A stretch of 64,000 nucleotides of DNA. Source: Lichenostomus cassidix (Eukaryota > Chordata > Aves > Passeriformes > Meliphagidae). Position numbers and translations under genes: made by a program. The stretch is from positions 81,995,405 to 82,059,404 of the forward strand of contig CM039182.1 of NCBI GenBank assembly GCA_008360975.2. Direction: 5' to 3'. Position 1 is the first letter of the stretch; each line of letters starts with the position of its first letter. The notes under the pieces were generated by a model. That model was not told the DNA's origin, made no database searches, and saw nothing but the letters and a program-made list of their open reading frames with translations. This document shows, one piece after another, positions 29,801-41,800 of the stretch.

Positions 29801-32800
29801 TCCCATTTCAGGGCTCTGGAAGATGTGGCTTTATCCCAACATCAGTACAAACCTGTTGGAGCCCTTTCTGGGGGAATGAAAAGGAGGCTGTCAATTGCCA
29901 TCTCCTTTATTGGAAACTCCAAGACAGTTGTTCTGGATGAGCCCACCACTGGAGTAGATCCATGTTCTCGCCGTAGTATCTGGGATGTTCTTCTGAAGTA
30001 CAAAGCTGGTACCAAGTTTATGCACATAATTTGCTTCTTATTTTCCTTTCTGGATTTTTTTTTCAATAAATTTAATTTGGCTAGTCAAAGTGCACTCAAA
30101 ATACTATTAGAAGATAAATCCATTAATTTCTGAGGAAACATTAAGTTGAACTTGGTGACTTTAAGGTAAGTAAAATGGCATTACAAGAATTATCTGCTAT
30201 TGTACAGAAAGATGCCCAATCTAAAAAAATATTGAGCTTAGTTCTAAGTCCTGTCCTGAAGTTTATCCCCTATCTCCAGCTTCTCAAAATTACTTTCTGC
30301 TTCCCATTTCCCATTTTGCATATACCTGTATATAGATGCTTGTGTACTTCTTATGAAAATAGACTCATCAGTCATTCTGCTACACTAATTTTAAAATTGT
30401 TTGTGGGAAGTAAACTCTTCAGCCAGTGAGCACTCAATTAACTTTAATAACTCACACTGAATGATGCATTGAAACAGACACTGCTCTTATGTCATTTTAA
30501 GGAATTTCTTAAGCTTTTAAAACAGCTGGAAGTTCTAAAACCTTAATACTGCTTGCTATGCATAAAACAGGAGCAAAGCAAGTTTAGGCCTGAATCTAAC
30601 TGAAATTGTAAATCTGACAGCAGATTTTGTTTGAGTCCTGTAATTATGTTTTGAAGAGACCTGAAAACATTTTCTCTGAAGGCTAAAGAACCCTTGTGAG
30701 GTGTTTCTCTAGAAACCAGGTTTTGTAGACATGTACCAATCTTTCTCATGCAGGTTGCACACTGATCTTTACCACTCACCATCTTGATGAGGCCGAGGTG
30801 CTCAGTGACCGCATTGCCATCCTGCAACGAGGCCAGCTGAGGTGCTGTGGTTCTCCCTCTGATCTGAGGGAGACGTATGGCCAGGGACACAGTCTAACGC
30901 TCATAAAAAAGGTATATTAAAAATGTGCTGGTCAGAACTTAAGAGTGCCTGCCAAGCAGTAGCTGGGTATATTTTAAAGGAAATATTTCCCTGCCAGGAA
31001 GTAATATGTGATATAGATTATTAGAGACCCAGAAAAACATGTTTTTATTGACTTTCTTGGTTGTTTTGGGTGAGTGGTATAATTGTTGTTATTTAGATGA
31101 ACACAATGACATCTTTGAAAATGATGAATGTCAGTATTTAGCTGAAGAGGTCTTTGTCTCACCGTTCTTTATTCCTGGGAGGTAATCTCTGTATCCCAGG
31201 TGTGATACAGTTTCATCAAAGGAAATTTTCCTGTATGAATTCTACTGTCAAATTCAATACTTCTGGTAATATTTAATTCTTTTGTGCATGATTATCTTTC
31301 TTTCCTCACAGCCCTCTGTGTTTGAAATCCAGGACCCTAAGCACATTGTTCAGGTCACATCTCTGGTACAGACCCACATTCCAGAAGCCTTCTTGAAGGA
31401 GAACAGTGGGACTGAGCTGACCTATGTGATTCCAGAAAAGGCAGATAAGACCTCCTTTAAAGGTCTGTTTCAAGCTTTAGATCAAAGCCTTCAGCATCTA
31501 CATGTGACTGGCTATGGAATTTCTGACACAACTTTGGAAGAGGTACTTGTAGTTTTTCTGCATAATGACATTTTCTTGGTCAGAGAGTCCTGTAACAGAT
31601 TCCAGATAATCTTTACTGTATTTTTCTGACTGCAAATGATTTGTGATAAGCATGTTTCCTAAAAAACAAGATAGCAAGCAAACAAAAAACCCCAACCCTG
31701 CAAAATCTATATAGTTTTGCTCCGCTGTTAATTTCAGCACCCAATGTGCTATGAGGTATTTTTTATTTTAAGAATCTGATGTGAAGACTGATGAACTGTG
31801 TAACTCTTAAATGTTTTTTTTCTGCATTAAATTTAATGTGTCATTGATTTACCGAGAAGAAGTGCTGTCCTAAACCTGTAGCATTGGAACAATTTTTGAA
31901 CGTTCAAGTCTGGTTGTTCAGTTCAGGTGGCTCTTTGGATAGAAAAAAAGTTGCTAAGGATACTTTCCAATTTACAAGTTCTAAAGCTTAAGACTTAGGC
32001 AAACTGTGTGGTGAAATATCTAAAGAATATTTTCAGTGTATACCGAGAGAGAGACACTTTGGTATATGTATACATTACCATATATACACACATATATATC
32101 CTGGTATATAGATCCATGTATGTGCTAAATGGATCACAGGAAGAGACTCTGATATGCACCTTCATCATTCTGAATTTAGCTTTGTGTAAACAGCCATGCC
32201 AGCAAGAGATTATTTGCCTTGGACTCTTTTTACCCCATCTATAACTTCTAAATAACAAGATTCCCTAGACCACCACTGTCCAAGTACTGTACTATAGATG
32301 CTTTAGAAATTATTTTTTTTCCACTTCTTCAAGTGATGATAGAAGGCTAATGTAATTTTACATAGTTTAAAAGTTTAATAAACATTTTATATAATGTTGT
32401 GTAGTAAACTAAATTCCTGCTATACAATTCTATGAAGAAAGTAAAAGATTCATTGAAATTTTTTTTATTTTCTTATATAATGTGATTAGCATGCTGTAAG
32501 GAATAATATTGTTCACTGCCAAACATTATAGATTTGGAGGTAATGTAGATAATGAGAATATTTTTGAATTACATCCCTGTGGGATAACACGGGACTTTCC
32601 AGAACTGACATGTATAAAGTAAATGTGAAGTTGTCATGGATATGAGGAAGATTCCTCAGTGTGCTGAATCTATTGCTCAGTTGAGAGCCTTCTTTTAGCT
32701 GTTTTGTGAATGTTTTGAAAACATCCTTAAATGTGGTATTAGATATTAAGGTATCATTCTTCAGCTTGGAAATTTAACGCATTAATTTGGGTTGATTTCT

Positions 32801-35800
32801 GTCACCTCTGCATCTCATCATTAGTTGTCCTTAAAACTTCAATTCTCCATTCTCTTATCAAAAGCCTCTTTGCATTGGGAACTAAAAGGATAGCACATAA
32901 TAGCACTATTTAATCTATTCGAGAAATTCAATCTGAAAACAAAGAACCCTGACTTTAAAGGAAGGAATGTGTTATAAATTTTATTTTATCCTTTCTTTTT
33001 GTTCTCTTATAAGCTCACCATTATTCCTTTTCAGTCTGAGGGACACTCAAACTCTCTAAAAATCATATTCATCAAGGGAAAATGGACTTCCATTCGTATT
33101 TCAAAGGCATATTGAAGTTCTAACAAATCGGTTTCTGACACTTTTAAATCTCACTAATATTATATTTGCTCCAATTTAGGCTTTAGATATTGTTTCCAAC
33201 TATTTTTATTTGTGTATTTTATAATCCTTTATAATTCAAAGTGTTAGTTGAACCAAAAGGAGGATAGAAGGGTAGTTAAGGGTAGTTAAGGTTAATTAAA
33301 TTAAGCATATGCTAAGAGTTCTCTGGAGGATGCTGTTTCACTTTCTGGCAGCTCTGGAGATTTCAAAGCTTTTTGCTTTCTTGCTTTGCTTTGAGGTGAG
33401 AACAAAATGATTGTAACAATTTTTCAAAATAAGAGGTTTCAAAATTTGTTTAGTACTGCTCTTAAATTATCTTCCTTGAAATGAATTGAGAGTTTGCCTC
33501 AAAACTTTCTCTGGAAAGCCATATACATCCTTGATATATTTCTGCCTTAAATGATATGCATCTTCTAGTGAGATGCAGGATGCTTTAAGAACTTCTAGTG
33601 TTGAGACAATCCCATTAATCTATTTCACTGTAGTATTGTCATTTGGCCTGACTTGTCTCCTTGAGGACAAAAAGCACTTCCTATACCTATTAAGAACTTG
33701 GTGGTTTGAAAGAAGCACTAGGTGAACAGTTCTTCTCAACAGCTGTCTGGACAAGTCCTTGGTCAGATATAGACTTGCTAGTCAAAGCAGAAATTAAGCA
33801 GAATGTCACGGAATATTCTGAGTTGGAAGGGACACATAAGGGTTATCGAGTCCAGCTCTTAAATGAATGGCCCATACAGGGATTGAACACACCACCTTGG
33901 TTTTAGTAATGCCCTACTCTGACCAACTGAGCAAACAGGAATTGCTATGGCATGTGAGGAAAGGATGCTCTGCTGAGCTCTAGAAGATACTTTGTTTTAG
34001 GTATAGCAAGAACATACTATCTCTTTGTCATGATGCCTAGTCCTGACTTTTCTATATCTGTGTGTTTTGGAGGGTACTTACTCTGCTAATAACCTTGTTA
34101 GGCTAATACTACTTCTGTCCACAATATCTGGTGCAACATTAAGTAAATTGTAATTTCTTCAGTATAATGTGGTCCCTAATGTATCCCATTACTAACGGGA
34201 TGTTTGAAAACTGGATGCTATGGGGATGACTGGACAATGCAGGTGGCCTTCTGCCTTTATGGCTGTATGAGAATCAATATCAATGAAGCTACAGTAGACA
34301 CAGGATGTATTAGAAAAGCATTTGGTGGGGTTTTTATCTCTTTTTTTTTAAGGTATAGGTACATCCTCTGTACAGTGACGTAATGAGATTAAAGAAGAAA
34401 ATGTGTGTCTACAGCTCTTTTGACACTGAAATAATCATATGAAGGCAACATTTTGTAGCATAGCCTTTGTCCTCACCACAGAGGTGCAGTTACTTTGTGG
34501 TTTCACCAAATACTTGACACACCTGAAGGACAGGATGCCATCTGGAGTGACCTAGACAGGCTCAAGAATTAGGCCCATGGGAATATCATGAGGTTTAACA
34601 AGACCAAGTACCAGGTGCTGCACCTGGGTCAAGGCAGCCTATGGTACCAACCCAGGCTGAGGATGAACAGATCCAATGCAGCCCTGCTGAGAAAGACTTG
34701 GGGGTGCTGATGGATGAGAGGCTGGACATGACCCAGCCATGTGCACTCACAGCCCAGAGAGCCAAACAGTGCACCCAAAGCAGTGTGGGCAGCAGGGCAA
34801 GGGAGGGGATTCTGTCCCTCTGCTCTGGTGAGACCCCAGCTGCAGTGCTGCATCAGCTCTGGGGTCCTCAGCACACAAAGGACATGGGCCTGTTGGAGTG
34901 AGTCCAGAGGAAACCACCACAGTGAATAGAGGGATGGAGCATCTCTCCTGTGAGGAAAGGATGAGAGAATTGGGATTATTCAGCCTGAAGAAAAGGCTTT
35001 GAGGTGATCTAATTGTGGTCTTCTAGTACCTGAAGGGATATATCGAGAGAAGGGACAGATAGAGAGGGACTTTTTACAAGAGCATGAAGTGACAGGACAA
35101 GGGGGAGTAGGTTTAAATTAGATATCAGGAAGAAATTTTATTCTGTGAGGGTGGTGAGGCACTGGATCAGGTTGTCCAGAGAAGCTGTGGATGTCCCATC
35201 CTTGGAATTGTTCAAGACAAGGCTGCATGGAGCTCTGAGGAATCTGGTCTAGTGGACAAGGTGTCCTTGTCCATGGCAGAGGGGTTGAAACTAGATCCCT
35301 TCCAACACAGGACTGTCTGTGATTCAGTTGGTTTGCTTGACAGAATTGGTGTGCAGAACCATCAGGAAGCAGCTCCAAGAAAACAAATTAGAATGTGGCT
35401 TTAGGCTGTCAGGATCTGCCTCCAGGGTCTAACACGGAAATATCAGGCTGGAAATTTCTGGCCTTGCAGTTGTTAATGGCCAAAAGTATTCCCTGAAAGT
35501 TGGCATGTAACAAATGCAATCAATAAACACTGTTAAATGGCAATTATATTGACTAAACTAAATATGGTTTATGTATCAGTCAGACCTTAGAAAGTCAAGA
35601 AATATCTTTCAACAGCTATAAAGTACTTCACATTGACTGGTTTTTATTGTCTATTGTGTGAACTCCTTGGAAACAAGGAATTTTTTGTTATAGCTGATAT
35701 CAGGTTCTTTTGTCGGAAGAAATAAATGGTTTCTTAATGATTTATGAAAGTTGCACTGTGGGTATAATCTATCTTGCAGCTCAACCCAAACAGAGAGGAA

Positions 35801-38800
35801 AGAGCAAAAGAAAACTTTCAACAAACAAAGCAAAACTTGGTTGTACTTTTTCTGTTTAATTAGAGATGCTCATGGTACCTGTATTTACTGTTAATTTTTG
35901 TTTTCTTTCTTTTTATCCGACGTTCTTAGATCAGTATTTAAATTGCAGTTCAGATTCAGATAAGAAAATTTTAACTTTGTTTTCAGTTTGAGCTTACAAG
36001 AAGTGGGGAGTGTATGAATAAGGCTCACTGTGAAAGCTGTTCCAAATTCCTGCAAGGCTGAAGTACTTATAAGTGAAATACATGTCTATGAAATTGAAAG
36101 GGTTTTATGTGGCTAGAACTGTGAAACAGGATTAAGCAAGAAATAGTAGGTTGAACGCAAATCTGTTTGGCAAAGTGTATGTACCATTTAAATACATCTC
36201 ATGATTATGAAGTTGGTGAATTCTGTTGGATTTTTATAATTTTATCTATTTCACTACTGACATGTGTTCCCCTACTTAAGGAAATTTAATCCTTTCAATT
36301 TCAATCTAGTGCATATTTTTAGATTGTTTCTTTTATAAAAAAAACAATTTCAGTTTTTTCTCATGATGATTTTAGGTAAGAGGATCCTATCATCTCTACC
36401 CAATTTGGGGTATGCATGTTGTTTTGCTGCAAAACACACATTGTTGCCCAGTACTCTCTGTAATATTAGTTTTACAAGACTTTGTTCACCTTGGCTGTCT
36501 CTGATGGTTGCCTTGTCCTTTAAATGTCTTTCAGTGACATTATCGTTCACATGCTTGCACAAATCTAGGAACTTTTCATGAGTGTCCCCAGACAGAATGA
36601 ATTCCTTGGAATCTCTAGGTCCTCAGTTCTGTAGGATTTTGTACAATAGATTTAGCTGTACTTGTTCAATTAGAATTCTTCAGTAAGAGTTTTAGTTGTG
36701 CCTCTAGATTTCCAGCTGAATCATCAGAAGAGAGTTGAAGCTGCCACTGGTTCCTTGGTAAAAACTGCAGTAACTGAGTTCCAACATATACCATGGATTA
36801 GGAGCATAAAAAGTCAATCAAGGGCAAACAGTCTACTGAAAAATCTTTGCAGATAGTAGTGTTCATGGGTGAGCAATGCTTTGCATAGGTGCTTTTGCAT
36901 CTATTGGAATTTATTTAGTTTCCCTTATCCCCAAGATCTTTACTGGAGAACATGACTAATTTTATAGTCATATTCCAACACGGTGGTTACAGCAGTCAGT
37001 AGTAATTTCTGACAGTCTGGATGGTTTAGGAGATATAGATATATAGATATATAAAAATAGTTTTAGAAAATGGATTGTAAATTACTTTTTTCTAATTTCA
37101 TGAAAGGTGTTTCTGAAGCTGCTGCAGGACTCAGAGAAGATGCCCTGTGTTCCACGGGCAGCACACCTGGACCCTACAAATGGTGCTGAATCAGTCTGTG
37201 AGTAAAAAATTGTGTGCCTTCTGAAGTAAATAGATTTGTAAAGACCAAAAATGCAAATGTAAGCATGCACAAAGTTCCCAAAGTTGAGGAATGCAGACAC
37301 GAACGGAGAATACTGCCTTCTACCATCTGGTAATTCCTTTTTTGTGTGTCTGCATTGGGTAGTAGTTTTTTATATATCTGCTGTGATTTACCTCTATAAT
37401 TTCACAGTCTTCCCACCCTTCTGTGTACACACACACACACGGGCATTCTCTCACTGCAGCAACATTAACTTACTGCTTCATACCAGTGCCTGGAAACTAA
37501 TTATCCTCTTTGTCTCATACTGAAAATGGATAAATATTGCTGAGATATGGCACAGATATAAAATCTATAAGCTATTAGGAAGCTACATTCAAGTTCATCC
37601 TTTTGCAATTCAAAAGAAAAAAAAAAATCTGGTTCCCCCTATAGTAGAAGATCATTTGTTTTCTTAAGTGGCATGCTATTTTAGGTTCCCTTACATGTTA
37701 TAAAAATGTCCCCTTTATGCTCTCTCTTTTTCTGCCCTGCAAGCCTTGGAGGAGGTCTTTGTTACATTTCTGAAAACTCAGGATTTTTTTTCTCTCTTAA
37801 AAAGTCTTTTTATAAGAAGAATCACTAATAATCACTAATGTGATGCCATTACAAAATCCAAGACTCAGGTTCTCTAATGTCAGTGCCCATCAAGCTGATG
37901 AATATTTTCTCATTATTTCTATAATTTTTCTGCTTCTATACTTATGTTTCTTTCTATTTGAAGATCGACATCTAGATTATAGTTTTTTTGGTTAGATAGC
38001 ACACAACTTTTTCTATGTGCAGTACCTTTCGTTTTGTTTCTGTAGAGCACAGGCACAGGGAAGTCCTGGTCTGTGGACCTTTAATATTACAGTAATAACA
38101 ATTTTCAGCCAAGCTTGCATTATTTGTTAAAATAAATTCAATTTGATCTACCAGTAATAAATAATCATTGCCAATAATTGTAGCCTAAGGTGAGACCTTT
38201 TCTCACAAAGTGCAAGCTTGAATAGATGACTTTTTCCAGAGGGTCTTTTTGCTGGGCTGTTCCAGTCCCTGCTGATTCAGTGAAGATGTAAAAAACTAAA
38301 CTGTATAAAACTTAAACAGAACCTCACTAAGCAAGTAAAATTGCCACTTCTGTCAGTGGTGAGAATGAGACTTCCATTCAAAACACAGTTTTGAATGTCC
38401 CTTATTTTATAGCAGTTTATTTCTTCAAGACTCAGCTAGGACATCTTAACTAGTTTCAAATCAAAACAGTCTGTCTTCTCCACATTGCGTTTTCATTAAA
38501 ATGTAAGATTTATAGTTTCTAAATTAATGAAGACAGTATATTCTACCTAAGAACTTGATATACTTTCCCATCTGCATTTCAAAATATATAAAGTAGTATT
38601 TTTTCAAGTTATTACATTAATAAAGAATTGAGTAATCAGAGAGTCTATATTTTTTCAGCTTGATGAATTATAGCAAGAAAATGTGATGATAATTCCATTT
38701 CTTTGGGGATGAGAGTACTGGAAAATTGTCATTCATTGCAGATGTCTGTCATCCATCATTAAGAACAGTTGTGAAGTGTAGGCATAAGGGATATGGGAAA

Positions 38801-41800
38801 TGGTCATGAAAGGTATCCATCATTGTCAAAGTTAACCAGAATACTCCATGGGCAATAGCTTGACCTGTATAACTTTGTCTTTGAAGGCAGATTCAAAGGC
38901 AGTCAAACTTTCTGTTGTCAAAGTAATCAAATGAATTTTCAAAACCCCCTAGAGCAAGCAGCTGGGATTATTGAGGAGATCACAGGATGCTGCTATTTGA
39001 TTTGTAAAAGAATTTGGACTAGAGAGATGCTTTGACAAAGGACAGATCTGAGCTCAAGCAGGAGTGTTGGCTACCCTTTACTGCTGCTGAGCCCTTGAGG
39101 TGTCAGGATTGTGCAGAAACCAAAATGTTGTCTCATGTGTCCCAAACTAGGAGGCATAGCAGAGAGGTGTGTATGTCTCTTCTTAAATGAAACTGCAGGA
39201 AACCAGTACATGATTTAGGCTGATGACTGATGCCAAAACCAGGCAAGAGACACAATTTCAGCAAAATATGACAGCAGCTCACTGAAGTCAGAGCTTTGAT
39301 AATTTCTAGTCATGTTTCACAGTGTCTTAATATACTGTTTCTGACTGGAATTGAGGTAAATTCCTTCATAGCAGCCTGTGGTGCTTCTTCATGGTGCTGT
39401 GTTTTGGATTTGTGACTGAAAATGTGTTGATAACACACCAGTGTTTTGTCTATGACTAAGCAGTATTTGCAGTGCCAAGGTTCTTTTTCATGTTTCCCTG
39501 CTGTGAGTAAACTGAGGATGAGAAAGAGGGGGAGAGGGCACATGACCTGGAGAGATGAACTAAATTGACCACTGTTACTCAGTGTCACATAGTGCCATGC
39601 TTGACAATCAAATCTGATGGGAGGATTTTTTTTTGAGGAGATAGCTGTTGCAACCAGTGGTTGAGCATGTCTACTTGTGGGAGGTGGTGAGTGATTGCTT
39701 TTGCATTACCTGGGTTGGTCTTTTTGTTTGTTTGTTTTTAGTTGCTTTGTCTGTTTTGGATTTCTTTTTCTTTCTTTTTCCTTTACTGCTTAAACTGCCT
39801 TTATCCTGATGCACAATTTTTCTCACTTTTTATTTTCCTATTCTGTTCCCCATCCTGCTGGAGGAGGGGGAGTGTGGGTGAGCAGCTGTTTGGTGCTTGG
39901 CTGCTGCTTAAAGTCAGCAACAAAATAATTTACGAAAATAATGTAAAATAAACTCAGAATTATTTGAACATTTCTAAATAGAAATGTTAGAGGTAAGTAT
40001 CAGTCCATTAACTAAATTATTGCAACAGTTTTAATATTGATAAATTTAAAGATGCAAAGTACACTGTAATATCTAGTTGTTAATTTCCTTTGTGGAAGGC
40101 TTTATCAAAATTTTTAATTTTATTTCAATGAAAAACCTTAGAATAAAACTCACCTTTTTGTGACAAGAGTTAAAATTTTAAGTCAGGGATGACTGTGTGC
40201 AGACGTAAAACATGCATGTTTATAATACAGTCATGCATAATTAATTTCTACACAGCTGGAATACACAGTAGATGGTTATTGTTTTGTAGATGTATACAGA
40301 GCATGCAGAAAAATGGTTAGACTGAGCTTCCAATGACTGCTTGACAAGACCGTTGAAGCCAAATAGCCTTGAGAAAATGGAGAAACCAACTCTGTGGAGG
40401 CCAGTAAAATTATCATAAACCACAGCAGGCAGAAAACGTACAGAAATAATCAGAAGAGCTAAGAGCAAGTCCAAGGGGTGACAAGCTAACCACAGATAAA
40501 TGACAAAATAATCTGAACATATGCAAAAGCAGGTAATAGCCTAGTGAGTGGTCTCACTGGCTCATTCAGGGACCAATATTGTTGAATTAAGTTACTCAGA
40601 TGTTTTGCTGAAGAGCCAAATTAATTCATTTTGTAGCATTTATTGTCTTAGAAATTTCTGGGAGATACCAACTTTGGATCTAGTCCCTTCTGGCAGTAAA
40701 ATACAGTTGGAACCCCTGAGGTATAGTGAAACTAAACTGTGACAATTCAAAATGGATACATTATATTTTTCCACACAGTAATATATAAGATTTGAAATTT
40801 GTTGTCATATAATATTACAGAGACTAAGAGTGTGGTAATATATTTTAAAAAGCCAAAGAATGGTTATTAGTGGATATATAATATGAATAGCTATAGTAAC
40901 AGAAGTACTATTAAAGCTTATACGCCTTTGAACTTCCTGGATAAGTTAGCCTCTGAAAGTGTCTGTGTGGAAGCAAGTTCATGCATAACTAATTTTTAAC
41001 ATTGTTTAACCTTTTCTTTGAAAGAGCTGGTGTTAGCCATTTTGGACCATATTGGGCCGAATATTACACTGCTCCTGTTAGGATTTGCAAGATCAACAAT
41101 ATATGGTAATCACAAAGCACATCTAAAAGCTTATTTAATTAAGAAATTGTAGCTGACAAAAAGTAGTCATTAATAGTGAAACATCAAACTGAAGTGCTTT
41201 TGTGAACTTCAGTTGGGTTTCAACTCTGCCTTTTAATTATCTTCATCAGTGATACTGAAGTAAACATAACTTTGCTGATGAAAAAGGAGGCAACTGCTGA
41301 AAGGTGATGAGTAAGCCCAGTCCTAAGGACTGAGCTAGATCACTTGAAAAGCTGAATCCCTTGTAAATAAAGTGTGTTTTAATGAAGCCAAATGCTGAGC
41401 ATGTCTGTGTAATGGGGAGTAATATCCTGGAAAACTGATTTTGAGTTATCTGCTAATCCTGGGGGAAAAGCATTTCAAGAGAGCTAAGGTGATTTATATT
41501 TAAGTTTAACTCTACAAAACAATGTAAAGAGGTAATTTTAAAGTTTGAATGTCTTTAAAGAGAAACTGAGAATTGGGAAAGCAGACGGAGAAGAATTATT
41601 GTTGGTGCCCTTATAAAGGCACCATCAGGGCTCCTTTAACATAGTTTTCAAAAACAAAATAGAGAAGTGGTTTGCTTCTAAAGCCTAAATTTTTTATAAT
41701 GCATAGAGAATATTGTCTGTTAAGATATAGTTCTTTTATTTGGGCAGGAGAAATAAATGAAATAAAGGAAGAAAAAAGTAAACAAATAGTTGGTATCTAA

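Larger units (their letters stand above)
31543..37106. other. Intron 16
   Basis: 5.6 kb intron. It contains a minus-strand tRNA-headed SINE (33802-33938) and a + strand CR1 fragment (34515-35335) within 600 bp of each other. There is a TA/CA-rich simple tract near 32060-32110 and a small duplication of gggtagttaa near 33270-33290. The remainder is AT-rich unique sequence. Confidence 0.75.

Noticed and set aside
33868..33937. tRNA-Ile gene on the minus strand
   Set aside because: The head is mutated, lacks a clean 5' end and anticodon arm, and runs directly into a CR1-like tail, so it is a SINE.
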